64,000 nt of DNA from the NCBI GenBank assembly GCA_014871385.1, contig CM026424.1, positions 9,096,847-9,160,846 of the forward strand, given 5' to 3'. Numbering within the stretch: the first letter of the stretch is position 1; each line of letters starts with the position of its first letter. Positions 50,367 to 62,945 of this stretch are shown piece by piece. The position numbers and the translations under genes are program-made. The notes beneath the pieces are model-generated. The model was given only the letters and a program-made list of their open reading frames with translations. It was not told the origin of the DNA and ran no database searches. This DNA comes from Ceratodon purpureus. Its lineage: Eukaryota; Streptophyta; Bryopsida; Pseudoditrichales; Ditrichaceae.

Positions 50367-53252
50367 TTATCCTTGCACTCTCACGTAGAGAGGCTGGCGC
50401 GAATACATCCAAAGAGCAACTCCAGTCACTGCTCCACCAAGAACAAATGCAACAGTAAGAGGAAACATACTGATTCCAGTAAACATTGAATCAGCTTGCA
50501 CCGAATGAGATGCTTCTCCAAAGCTCTCCCTTGCACCAAGATCTGGATCAGCACTTTCATGATCCTCCAAAATTGGGGAGCTGAACTCAACCACATCGTG
50601 CACTTGCCCATCGTGGCTACCAATGTACCGAACCGTCATCAAGGTCTTGTTTGCATGCAGTTTGATGTAGCCAAATTCGAAGCTGCGGAACATGGACCAA
50701 GGTGGTTGTGGAAAGATAGGTGCCGAGGGCCGATCTGAGCGGGGCTGGTCTATAGGTTGCCAATCCTGACCTCCCATTCCAATCACCAAGTGAACAGGAA
50801 AAACTCCTTTGTCCATGCATATCTTGTTCTGCAATGGGCATGTGCGCTCGTACTTGTGCACATGGCCCCAAAGGGCGAGGCTCACTTTGTGTTCCACCAA
50901 CAGGGGCTCCAGATACTCGATCAGTTTTGTAGTAAACATTATCCTCATCGCCTTGTTGTCAGTAGAGTACATGGGCCTGTGTCCTTGCAACACAATAAAT
51001 GGCGTCTTCTGCCGATTTGTGTTCTTCAAGTCTTCGGCAATCCAGTTGTATTGGTCGCTACCTGGAGTGAAGTCTGTCTCGGTGGAGATCCAGACAAAGT
51101 GTACTACCCCAGAGTCTAGAGAGTAGTACAAGTTCTTCGTGTCTGGGACGTTGGAAGTCTTCGCAGGCAATGTCCAGCCGGGCATTGCAAAACGCATGCT
51201 GTAAGGGACTCCACATTCTCCACCGCCATCTTTCCCGTATGGTGCCCAGTCAGGCTTGAAAGGCTGTGAAGGAAAGTTGTACTCGTGGTTGCCGATGCAG
51301 ACATGCCATGGTGTGCTCGCTGCAACAGGCTCCACCTGCTGGAAGAAGCTGTCCCAGAGCCAGGAGTAGCCTCTTGCGTAGGCGATGTCACCGATATGGG
51401 ACACCAGGGTAGGTTTTGTGCCAAGCTCCTCGAGGTCACGTTGCAACCATTTCATGGTGTTCACGCTTTCGTATTGCACCCAGTTGAAGGTCTTGTATGG
51501 GACGTATGTGCCCATGTCGCCGAATAGAAGGGCATTGGTCTCAGCTCCGTTGATCTCGGGGGCCACAAAACTGAAGATCTTGCTCCACCCGGATTCCGTA
51601 CTGCCTACCTGCACAAGCACCCATTTCTTAGCACCAGTATGACAATGATAAGTACGAGATGAAGCTGGCAGATTGTGTATCTTTTGCCCATCACCGTGCA
51701 AAGTCATCCCCACTATCGACGAAACACGTACTATCAGACTCCTCATAACAACCCTCATGAGGTGGCCCGACATTTTCCAGCATTCAACTGATCAGGATCC
51801 AGGAGGCCTTCTACGATCACCAGACAATTCACCAAGTGAAGCAAAGAGGACCAGGCCTTGCACAGACGAAGAAAACAGCGTCGATGTCGAAGCTCTACAC
51901 CATTAGCTGCTCCAAGAAAACGGACAAGCAAAATACAGCTATCACTAGGGGAACTGCAAGAAACGAACCAAGTCTACAAATCTTAACGATCTAATTACAA
52001 CCCTACAGATGCAATTAAGGAAGAGATTCTATCAAAGCTAACAGGTATACATACAGTTACCACATCTAAAACTGCCAGTGTAAGCCCAGCAAACACCTCC
52101 CCAGAATACACATCAATATACAGAATGTCTCTCAATTCCAAACGGACATCAGCGACATGAGAATGAGTTCCGGAGCACTGAAATGGATGCGCAATCGTCG
52201 CAGAGGTGCACATAAATTACCGAATGGTGAAAGTTTGTAAAATGAGGAGAGAATGACGTGCCTGGTAGAAGTATCTAACTCCAGGTTCCAGTTCAATCAT
52301 CTTGGAAAAATGCGTGTACCCCGGGTCTCGCCAGCCAAGAGAAGAGTTAGCCGGTGCATGGCACATGTCTTTCTGCTCGTACGTGTGTGCAGATGCAATG
52401 CTAGTATGTGACAAATTGTCGCTCTCTTTTCCATATCTCACAGAGGTCTTTACAGGCTCCTTCGTCACATACATGACGGCCATCTCTGTCGGATTCGAGG
52501 TGAGCGAAAGATGCACTTGCGTGGGTTCGTTGTAATTCGAAAACTCAACCACATGGCTGACGGCCAGACGCGTTACCGTGCTCGGTATTGGCAATGAATC
52601 TTCGTCCAGAGCGGTGTCTGCAGTGGGTGGGTAGCCTCGGAACAGACGAAACTCGTATGGAGCTCGCATATTCACTGATCCACACGAATAAAAAATCAAT
52701 AACAATGCATATTACTCCTCAGTAACCAGGCTCACAGCATAATAAAACTATGTACACTAAAATCTATCATTAACATATACCAAACTTATCCAATAATCAC
52801 ACACTAGTTTGATCTTACACGCACTACTACAAGCTCTAAAAACCTAACCCTCAGACTACAATCATCTTCAAACCCACATCATCTACACATCCATGCACGT
52901 ACTAGGTTTCAAACTAGGTTTCAAATGAGAGGAAAAGTACTCAGAGCTGAGTAAACTTACCAGCAGGAAACGAGAAGAAGCCTTTTCCATCGCTAGTGTG
53001 CTCCGACAAATTGATGTATCCTATATAGTGATTATCCAAGGACTCTGGTGGTGTATAGATTCCGAGCCAGTCATACTTCGTCAGAGATTCAAGGTCATTC
53101 CAGGAAATGTTCACGGTGGCCCCGGAGGATGTCAGTGTAGTGGTAGAGAGCTCCAAACTCACAGCCCCTACCAGAGTCACCTTGACGAAGAGCACAACCA
53201 TGCTAATGCACAGAATATGATGTACACTAGCATGCCCCATCCTATTCCACAT
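50367..53252 (-). CDS. PAP2: Purple acid phosphatase, PAP2/PAP9 type, 3 exons, 648 aa
   Basis: A metallophosphoesterase with a dinuclear metal centre. Minus exons in phase: 53252-52961, 52674-52262, 51608-50367. All five metal-ligand blocks are present: GDMG (Asp266), GDIAY (Asp309), GNHE (Asn342), VLQGH (His445) and GHVH (His484 and His486). An N-terminal signal-like helix (residues 12-30), the MCHAPANSSLGWRDPGY block and a C-terminal hydrophobic anchor (about 616-637) followed by a short tail place it with the plant PAP2/PAP9 clade. Arabidopsis PAP2 is tail-anchored to plastids and mitochondria. Its length (656) is close. Intron 2 begins with GC (CAG|GCACGT). The ATG at 53252 was chosen because the frame upstream opens only with non-ATG codons. 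A partial copy of the TMEM230 promoter lies 500 bp upstream. Confidence 0.96.
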
Positions 53253-53761
53253 GGTACCTGTCTCAGCCAAAGCCCAATCACATCAGAACATCAAAAAACA
53301 AAAATCCAAATAAAATATGCACCTCCATAATGGACGAAAATCATATAAACAAAGCTTCCAATCCCACTCCTTGAAACCTCAAAACCAAATCTCATTCAAC
53401 TTCCATTCTAGAGCTCAGACTTGCCACAACTGAGCTAAACCAAACAACACCCAGAGATTCATCACCAATTAGGGTTTAAGAAAACCCCAATTCTCAGTAA
53501 AACCCTTCGGTAATAAACCCTAAACAAACTCCCTGAGAATCCAAGCCCATCAAAACCTTCAACCATCATCACCTCATCATAATCTCCGTTGAATTGGACT
53601 ACTCATAGCCTCTGTTCTACTCTCCTTTTCCCATCGACTACACTTACCCACATACTCAACCAAGCAGACGAGAACATCAAACTGCACCGACCACACAAAC
53701 ATGACAAAGACATGAAATTGAGAACAATTTCCTCAGCTCACAAAACTCTTCCCAAAATTAC
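53253..53761. promoter_or_regulatory. Proximal upstream region of the phosphatase gene
   Basis: A C- and A-rich flank with an AAACCCTAAAC telobox-like motif near 53514. No TATA box is obvious. Beyond it begins the duplicated TMEM230-derived segment. Confidence 0.35.
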
Positions 53762-54882
53762 AAAAATTATAGAAAATCTCCAAATCCTGTGCACGACAAT
53801 GAAATTTCATTACCAGATCATGCTTCTCCTCGTATATAATCAAAAAGATCAGAGAATTCGTCTGCGCAAGCCTTGATCATCGGAGAAAGGCTCACAAACT
53901 TCAATTGAGAAACCACGATTTCTAAAAACTGATACTCACACAACCAAAATGCTGCCCAGAAATCCCACTATCTACCGTCCTAAACGTAACGCCTAGCAGA
54001 ACCCTGACAACTCGTTCATCCGCCTCCTCACCATGCAACAACCCACAAGCCCCCTAACATCCAACCCCTCCAATTCAACAAGATGCACAACACTAAACCC
54101 CCACACACCCAAGGGTTAACAAACACAACCCCCAATCAAAAAGCCACTCCAAAATCACCAACCCTCACGAAAGAATCAACTCACATCCAACACATCACAA
54201 CCACAAGAACCAAATTCACCGTGTCCCGAATCTCCGCCCACTTTGTACACCGACATGACAACCCCGAAGACAATCCCGCCCACTTCTCGTCTTCGACACA
54301 GCTGCCGGAAAGCCGCCATTAAAGACCTTTTTCTTCTCATTTTGAACATTCAGAGGAGGTTATGTACGCAGGAATTATATTTTGGTGGTATTAGGTGACA
54401 TGACGGTTTTGGGTCTGGTTACAGGAGCTTGACGTGAAGGACGTCAGAGCGACGAAATGAGGCTTCAAAGTAGGGAACCCAAATGTGTTTGATATCTTCA
54501 GGATGTAGATATTGTGATGAGATTCTTGATTTTTAATAGGTTTTGGGCGGAGTTAGGTGTGTGTCGGAACCGGGTGGAGTGACTGGTCGGATGATCATGT
54601 CAGGAGTCGACGTGGGAAGGAAGACTGGAGGGTTGGCCTGGTGGCGACGTAAGACCGGGTCGGGTAGGTCCGGGTATCGGTTGGGTATGGTGGGACCGGG
54701 CGCTTCCTCCGGGAGCTTGCTAGGTTGGGGGCCCCTTTGTGTTCCTTTGAAAGGCGTTCAAGTTCATGGGAAACTGCAGCCTGGATTCCTAATTATTTTC
54801 CATGGGGGCCACTTGGCGATGGGTTAATGGTGGTTTGTTTGCTTTTGATACCATGCGGTAAAGGATTCCATATTTTGTACTA
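53762..54882 (-). repeat. Duplicated TMEM230 segment, shortened copy
   Basis: Matches 31627-33169 in the same orientation with about 400 bp missing, including the TMEM230 start codon and most of exon 1 (source interval about 32174-32573). About 57 bp of exon 1 remain (near 54220-54277) next to a changed donor. Small deletions also occur in the intron part. As a TMEM230 gene it is dead, but it retains the upstream promoter DNA and points towards the phosphatase gene. Confidence 0.92.
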
Positions 54883-55224
54883 TTATTATGGGAGTTTGTA
54901 AATTTTAAAATCTGGGTAAAGTCGTTATGGTTTTAACTTTTGGTTTGTTGTTTTTGTGGCTTTAGTTGCTTGAAATAAGGAAGATGGTGCTTAAACCGTG
55001 GACTTAAGGGATTTGAGCAGCTTGAATCAAGCATAAATAATTGCAAAAAATTCACATACTTGCAAGAAAAAGACGATTCATTAGGCAGTGTTTACATGAG
55101 CATATCAAACCACCTCAAATAATGAAAAATGTTCAAAAAGAAATCAACAAAATCCCCCATAGACATGCCCTAATGCTACTATTGACAGTCAAGACTAAGG
55201 TGAGAACTGGCCATCTTGGTATAC

Positions 55225-55350
55225 AAATCCACCCACTTTGTATCCAAATCCACCCACTTTGCATCCAAATCCACCCACTTTGCATCCAAATCCACCCACT
55301 TTGCATCCAAATCCACCCACTTTGCATCCAAATCCACCCACTTTGTTTCC
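55225..55350. repeat. Minisatellite, six 21-bp units
   Basis: Six head-to-tail copies of a 21-bp unit (AAATCCACCCACTTTGCATCC), the first with TATCC and the last with TTTCC. Because 21 is a multiple of three, it gives spurious periodic open frames on both strands. Confidence 0.97.
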
Positions 55351-57196
55351 TACATGCAACTGCGAGTGTATCCAACTTACAAACACTACTAGGTTGGTTC
55401 TTAGTCTTGCAGTGCATGGTTTTTCTGCTCAAACCACATGCACGGATTAAGGAGACGCACGGATTTAGCACTGTCTACCTTAGTCGTGATTTCATTGCAT
55501 GGAATGAGAGAAGTTATAACAGTTGAAGGCAATTTTTGAAACTCATATTGCAAGTTCCCTTGGTGAGTCAAATTTGGCACCGTAAGGAGCACATAGGGGT
55601 CCACGACTTTCAAAGAGTCCCACTTATCTTGTCGAATTCATCTTTAAGAAATGATTTGAGAGGGAGGCGGGGAGAGGCAATTAACCCAAGATCCTTGAAA
55701 CATGTTTTTATTTGTATCACTATTTTAGATGATTTTTTAAGGATGAGAAAAAGATTTATAATCTATTGTGAAAGTGAAGTATTTCAAAAGAAGACTAATT
55801 AATTTTTTTTATCAAATTGAATTTTTTAAAATAAAAACTAGCCCTTATTTTTGTAGTGTTCAATAACTCATTATTTCCAAAATTCAAATGATGTTTTAAA
55901 TATGATGTTACACAAAGTTTTTTTTTTTTTTTTGATGCAGTTTATGATTTCAATCCATTGTACCACAATAATATACTAAATATAAAAATTATCATTCTGA
56001 TGATTTTCTGAAGACATATTATTTCAAAAAGATTTGACAAAGATTGAATCTGATTTTGAACTTTCAAAGTTATAGAGAATTGCTAACCATTACAAACCGA
56101 TCAAATTGTATTAGCCTAAACTATTGGCAAGTATCAAAGGGAGTATTTCGTCATGAATAATATCTAAGCTGGGTGAGCTGATAATGACGATATAAAATGA
56201 TAAAAACTTCAATCAGACCTCTTGTAACTGTGTTTTTAACTCTTTGAACTTGTTTGTTCAGGCTTTATATTGTATAGAAAAGCAGTCTCCTCAACATTTG
56301 TAGCTACTTCAAAATAGAAAATGCAATTGCCAATATTCTTTGCCAATATTTTTTGTCAGTATCAATTAAATCTTCTAAATCAACCACAGTTCATGGACAC
56401 TATTAGAGTTATTTGTAAAGTCCCTCAAAACCTGAGTTTTCGACCTATAATTTGAAAAGGACCGGATCGGCTGTAGACCCAAAATAGAATATTGGATAGA
56501 TTGGAATTTTTATTCATAAAAATTTGGAGGGAGGGAGTAGAATTGGGTAGAGGGGTGGGACCGTGAGGAGGAGGAGGAATGGTACTAAGGTGGTTACCCC
56601 ATCACCAACTGGCTCCTTTCACCAACAGTTAGGAGTATTTTCCGCAATCAATGCTCTAATGATGTTGGTTGTAGCATGAGTTCCAGTTGGTAGTGGGTTT
56701 TCTTTTGTTGGTTTTAGCACATGTAAGTGTGGTTATGGATTTGTTGTAGTTGGTTTAAGCATCTGTAGTACACAGAAAGAGGTGTACTTATATGATGTGA
56801 ATGAAATGGGTCATACTACAACTCTGAAAATTTATAACTAATTCATTCTTCATCCAAAAATTATGTTTCAACTTTTGTTGGATTCCATTTTTCTTGCGTA
56901 CCTCTAAAAAATAACAACACCAAATAATATCAATGGCTCATATCTGTATTTCTTATTCAGTTGGGAATGGGAAACCACCTTAGCTCTGGTCCATGAAAAA
57001 AGGAGGACAAAAGACTGGATGCCTTTACAAATAACTCAATTATGTGGAATATTTTACATCATTGCATGGTATAGATCAAAAGCTTTGTAAGACGATTGAG
57101 CTCTCTTTTTTTCAAATGAAAACTAGTTCCATTTTTTTTGGAATTCTCACCTTTTGTAATATTTATTGTTTGCAAAAGATTGTGATTTATTGCTTA

Positions 57197-57328
57197 GAGT
57201 TGTTGACTCATGCCGAGGAAGACTTATTGATATTATTGAATGAACATGATGAGTCCATTAAGGAAGATGTTGTGCACCTTATGTCAAGAGCCAGTGCATT
57301 CTTCCGGAATAAAAAGATCATTGACTAA
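57197..57328 (+). pseudogene. PDS5-like cohesin-associated protein exon remnant
   Basis: The frame reads LLTHAEEDLLILLNEHDE and then a SIKEDVVHLMSRA segment. This resembles the HEAT-repeat region of plant PDS5 (sister-chromatid cohesion), where a HAEEDLL/NLL-type helix precedes an IKEG(V/I)LHVLAKAGGTIRE helix. An AG acceptor precedes it, but the exon soon stops at TAA and no neighbouring PDS5 exons are recognised nearby. It is probably an exon captured and decayed in a repeat. Recognition is from memory of the family. Confidence 0.45.
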
Positions 57329-58279
57329 GAGGAGGTGAAAAACTAGGCACCATTTACCCTTTTAGTTGATTTTTGTAAATGTTCATCATCACGTTGTTTT
57401 GGAGTAATGTTCATTTGATACTATAACAACTTTGTTTAAGGTGGGTGTATGTGCAGCTTTTGCACATGTATCCAACTTACGTTCCTTGTGGTTTAGAAAG
57501 TTTTTTCTATTGAGTTCATTTCATACTAAAAACAACCTATGCTGCGAAAGTTGTCAATTTTCTATTGAGTGCTCACTTCTATGGATGTTGATGGAGCATG
57601 TTTTGTATTCCAATGATATAAAATTGCTGAAAAGTGTCCTTTACTTTTAGATATGGAAAGTGAATGAAGTTACTTCATTTGTGCACTTCCTACTCTACTT
57701 TTTTTTATTGAAATTCTCTTCACAAGTATTTTCCATTAAGACATGTATAAACAAAAGAAGGAACTAGAGACTCAACTTGTTCACAAACTCCATTAACTTC
57801 CATAAATTTCTCATTTTGGGTTGCAAGAGCTCCTAGGTTGTTGACCTAACTCCAATTATGTGGAATAAAAAAGACTTCTTCCATTAGTTGTTTGAGTAGT
57901 TTTAAGTAAGGTAAAACAGATGGACTTGGACATTGCCTAAGTTGTATATTAAAGTGCAAGTAAATCAAAGTGTCTTGTACCTTTGGTTACCTAAGCCAAT
58001 GAATTTTTCATTATCTTAGGATAGAGCTCCAGAGTTGTAATTTTTTGGTAATAGAAAGTTTCCAACTACATGTAAGTTGTAACTTGTATGCCATAATTCA
58101 TTCATAGATAATGTATTTTTCAAGCTTAGGAAAGAGTGGTTGGACTTCAATTAAAGAAGGAGAAGAACTCCGGCCCTTGAAGGGGCCCATGTGAATATAG
58201 TGTTTGTTCATTCTATTCACTAATCCAATGGTCACTAGACAAAAGATAATGAATTTCGAGCAACTCATCCGTTTCAAAA

Positions 58280-58498
58280 GTAAACACTTTTCTACACTAA
58301 GTGCCTCTAGACTAAGTGCCTTGAAGACAATCGACTTGTCATCCCCCCAAGGTCTTTTGGATACCCATACAACGAGGTCTCAAGAACCCCCACCACAATT
58401 GGATGGACTATGGTAGTAGGCACTACGTTGGCATTGGAATTCAAACTCACAACCACCTCGACCGTGTGCCATGTCTCAAACCACTACACCACGACCAT
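58280..58498 (-). mobile_element. tRNA-derived SINE
   Basis: On the minus strand the segment begins like a tRNA gene. It has an A-box-like GTGGTGTAGTGG (plus 58481-58492) and, about 40 bp later, a degenerate B-box (GAGTTTGAATTCC). Beyond this lies a non-tRNA body rather than a tRNA 3' half. This head-body structure is typical of plant SINEs transcribed by RNA polymerase III. The left (3') boundary is approximate. A true tRNA is excluded because the acceptor stem does not close. Confidence 0.6.
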
Positions 58499-60303
58499 TT
58501 GGATTATCTACGTGACAATATGTCTGGAATTGACTATCAATAAATTAAAATTTTAAGAGGTTCCTTCAAAAAGTACCAATTGGCAAAGACAATTCTATAT
58601 TCTTTCATATACTTGCAATACACCAATCTCAAAATTTAGTGCAGACTTGGCTATACTAAAAATTTGCAATAATTTTAAAAAAAAATTACAATATAAATAA
58701 TAAAAACATATATTATTGTAATAAATATTTAAAATAAATATGAATTTTCAAACTGCTGTATTGCCCCTAAGCGCCTCTCTATGTTCAATAAGGTCCTTCT
58801 TTAAAGCAAAGTGAATTCTTTTATCTTGAACGTCTATAATTCCTTGTTGGTAGTCTTCAAAATTCAAACCTCTTTTCATATTGATTTCTTAAGGCTCAAC
58901 AAAACCCTCGTTTGTTAGACCTATATCCATTGGTCGACAAAAATTGCATGGAAGTTGCCGTGAAGCTCCAAAGAAGCACAATTTGAAGCAAAAGAGCTAA
59001 AGAGTACTAAACGAGGTAAACAAAAAAAGATAAACTTATAATAAAACTAGATGAAATGAATGAAGCATTTGGTAATCTTGTAAATGTTGATGATGTGGGA
59101 AGTTTTGAGAGACCAATAAGAGAATCAACTAGTGACAATGGTCATTTTACCGCATTACTTGATTCTAAATGATTTTTGAATTGCAATATTTATTAAAACA
59201 CACTTTTAATAAGAATGCTTTATTAATCCTCGGATTTGTTGAGCTCATTGTGATTTTTTGAGATGTACAGCGTGTAAGTTAGCCATTTCCAGATTGGAGA
59301 ACTTCAACACATCAGAAATTGTAAAACTAAAACTACAACACTTGCATTTGAATTTCAACTACAATACTTACGTCTCTTCTTCTATTTTTCATTCAAATCA
59401 CAAGTGCTACTTGATCCTTGAACACTTTGTGAAGACAAATTGACAAATTGACTTGTTGATCATTTGAAGAATTTGGCTTCAATTCCTTGCCAAAGAGAAT
59501 CGTAATGTCCCTTTTCTTTCGTGATCACCGGCACGGATCGCACTCAAAGGTAGATAATCAATGTAAATACAATGATATCTTACAAAACGTGTCAATTTTG
59601 CTGCACTAAATTTTAATTTCTTCAAATATCAGAATACTTGCATGGGGTTCTGTACTCAAAAAATTTTAACTTTGAATTCCTCCCCTCACTTTGACTTGTT
59701 CCCATTAATTATATCCGTGAGGGGTTGGATTTTGCATAACTTAACCCGTAAAGGCGCCAAGTTTGTTGGATTTGAACCATTTTCAAAGAATTATTATAAA
59801 ATTGAGGACGAAGACATACTTAGGTCTTGATGATTAATAAAAGTTAGAGCTTCATATTTTTAAGTCAAATCCGTACGGTTGGATTTACTATTATTGTCAC
59901 TAAATTTTTTCCATAAAATTTGAAACAAAAAATTCAATTTTTTTCTTAATTAAGTTATGAAGAGAATATTCATGATTTTTGATGAATATTCATGGAATGG
60001 ATTTGGAATGTAGTGATCTCACACCTATATTTTTGGAGAATTTTTTCATTAACTCGAACTAAAATCTCATTATTTTGATGGCCATTTTGAACTAAAAATC
60101 AACGAACTCAACCTCTAACTTACATCTATTCTCAAAATTTTATAGAATTATGCAATAAAGCAATATCAAATCCAACCGTCGATTAGTGAAATAAACTTGT
60201 CAAGGTACTTTATAAAAAAACCAGCCTAAAAAACTCTTGATTAGGGAATATTTGCTCTCTGAAAAATGTCATTGATCCAAAACGGGTTGATTTGGCCTTT
60301 AAC

Positions 60304-61149
60304 CCCTAAAGGACAAAGTGGCAAAATCAGGCTTTTTTAGAGTTTGGACATGTACATGTGACTTCAATTTAAGTTGAGATTTTTGGATTTTTTTGTGAAC
60401 ATATGCCGTAACAAAGACTTTGAAGGAATCTATTTTTTTTTCAATCAGACATTTATAAAAATAGTTATAGTACCCAAGTGGAAAAAACTGTTCGAGGGGC
60501 AATTTGGGCAGCCATGCTAAATGTATCAGTTAATTCTCAGAATGTTTCTATAAATACTTCATGTTGTCATCTTTGAGGTTTCCAAAAGAAAGCAACTTTG
60601 AGTGCATAATGTTCACTCCACAAAATATCAAAGTTTTCTCACAGTTTCAGGAAGTGTACTAAAAAAAACTTCTTCTTTCCTTCATAAAAGTTAGAAAAAA
60701 TATTATTTTAGGTTTTTTCTTTTTTTTCACTTAAAATATCAACATCAATCTTTACATTGACCGTTTGGATTGGGACTTCATAACATAATGGAATTTCTAG
60801 AAAAGAAATAAGACTTAGCATTCTTGTGTATTCAACTTAATAAAAATATTGTTTCAACATGCTACACTTGTCTTTTGTGTGTAATTTTTTGTAAAAAAAG
60901 TTAGAGTGTGTTGACCTAGTCAAAAACTGTGTAAAAAATGTTTGTTTTTAAATTTCAATCGTTATAATCTTCTAATCTCTATGGTCGATTATGATGAAAT
61001 TTATTGAGCTATCTACTACAATAATCTAGTTGAAGATCTTATGGTTAGAATTAAAAAAAATCATGTTTTTTAGTCATTCATGGTTTGTACATTAAAAATG
61101 GCAGTTTTGAAGCATTTTTGGGTAAAACATAGTCGAGGAACTTTAGGGG
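60304..61149. mobile_element. MITE-like element with TTAA flanks (copy 2)
   Basis: An 846-bp AT-rich segment with inverted ends CCCCTAAAG/CTTTAGGGG (9 bp perfect), flanked by TTAA at 60300-60303 and 61150-61153. Similar in length and ends to 3276-4108, with weakly matching internal motifs at corresponding positions. No transposase coding, so it would depend on an autonomous partner. The ends begin like those of the full piggyBac element (CCC, then TTTAG or CTAAAG) but are not the same family. Confidence 0.5.
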
Positions 61150-61153
61150 TTAA

Positions 61154-62940
61154 GGGTTAAGATTTTTCTAGGGAATGCAGGCCTGGTCTGTTGATGACTA
61201 ATACGAGTTTAGCAAATGAGATGTGCATGACATGGGGCAAGCTATTGATATTTTGCAGCAGTCTACCTCCTATTAGTTCACTCAATTGCTCATAATTTGC
61301 AAATGTAAGCCAACAAATTACAGAAATTTGGACATAGTTTAATTTCTGAAATTTAAACAACCTTTTTCCAAGATCTTCAAACCCTAGTGCTCTGTTGATT
61401 TATAAGGTTAGTTATTCCTCCTCTACTGTACACTGATGCTTACATATTATGTGAGGTAGAATTTCCATGATGTAACTCCTTCCACAAATCAATCACACCC
61501 ACTTCACAAATTTCTACATAACTCAATGTTCAACAGCACGCAGTCAAAGGCTATTCAGTTCTCAACACCAAGAAGCAGTCCACGAACTCCAGGGCCGTCC
61601 AAATCCACGAACTCAACACAAAATGCCATGAATTGTGGGCAACTCAGGATGTGAGTGGACAGCCAGCGCTACTGGACGAACAACTGGAGTCTGGAGTACT
61701 TGTCCTCACATAACTTTTCCAGTATTTTGGAATATATCACTACGTGACCAAATATAGACCAAGCCCAAAGTCATCTGGGCCATTGCTATAAGAAGCATTC
61801 TATACACCCTATACTTCATGTTTCAACATACATACTATAATTAAAAACACAATATCAAGACTCAAGTTATCATTCAACACAAGCCATGGTCATTGGTGGT
61901 CTTGTGAGCGGGAGGTTTCCCAGCAGTCACGGCCACATTGGGCGCATACGAAAACTGAACAGGAGCAGCACTTCCCAATCATCATTCCCAAACTTCCTGG
62001 TCTTTGTACCATGCCCAACCTGACCACCTGGTCACTGATAAACTGATAGTGGTGTCTCAGCCCAACAGGCTTTCCGGGCTCTTTGATGACCTGCCCCATT
62101 CCACCCCTGCATGCACTCATGGTAATGACATGATACAGAGTACGCTGCACAAGCCAGTAGCCCCAGCCCCTAACCTATTCTATTTCAGCATCATTCCGGT
62201 CCAGGTTTCAGAATGTCATTTCTTGTGAGGCTCTCAACTTGTCAGTGCCTGTTTAGTTGAATAGGATAATCTTGGTTAGGTTTGCTTTGGGGCACGTAAC
62301 ATGATTGCACGCTTAGGAAAGAATTTATATATTAAATATTAAATATAATATTTTTCATTTATTTTTGAGGGTGAACAAACCTGCTATCGACATATAATAT
62401 GTCAATATTGACATGATAATATAGTGATATGTAGGTGATGTTTGGAAAATACTTTAGCTATTGACCTTAACCTCTAAATTCTTTTTGCCATTTCTTACCA
62501 CAATTTTCAAAAGAGTAAAAACACCAAAGCAAAGACTTTCTTAGCATCTCCAATTGTAGTCTCTTAACCTAAGATACTAAAATCATATGTATAAAAATTC
62601 ATTAATCCCTAGAGTTCATTGAAACTGGCTTTGGATTGGCTTTAGATTATAAGACTATTGTGTAGGATTATTACGGATGAAAAACACTTTTCCTTGACTT
62701 TTTCAATTTAGATATTTAATGAAAAAAAATGGAAAATATTATACATATATATTATATATATATATAATATTTGAAAAATAAATTTTGTTTCTCAGTAATT
62801 TATTTTTTTAATTTATTTTAAAAAAAAATCACTATAAACCTAAGATGGATTTAAAATGAACAAATATCATATGAAATATTTTTTTGTATTTGTATTTTTT
62901 CATTTTTTTCAATTTTTGTTTCTGAATTATTTATGACCAA
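61154..62940. other. Intergenic, no gene recognised
   Basis: AT-rich with a (TA)n microsatellite near 62742-62770. Open frames near 61890-62228 on both strands are short and have no family resemblance. Confidence 0.5.
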
Positions 62941-62945
62941 AGCTG

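Larger units (their letters stand above)
54883..60299. other. AT-rich intergenic DNA with fossils
   Basis: AT-rich, largely gene-free. It contains a minisatellite, a PDS5-like exon remnant and a tRNA-derived SINE, which are listed separately. No intact gene is seen. Confidence 0.5.

Noticed and set aside
55225..55350. CRISPR-like array
   Set aside because: Units are contiguous with no spacers, and the genome is eukaryotic; it is a minisatellite.
55041..55526. 161-codon open frame
   Set aside because: It is created by the 21-bp minisatellite, whose unit length is a multiple of three; the opposite strand is open for the same reason.
58436..58498. tRNA gene on the minus strand
   Set aside because: A- and B-box-like motifs are present but the acceptor stem and 3' half do not form; fits a SINE head.
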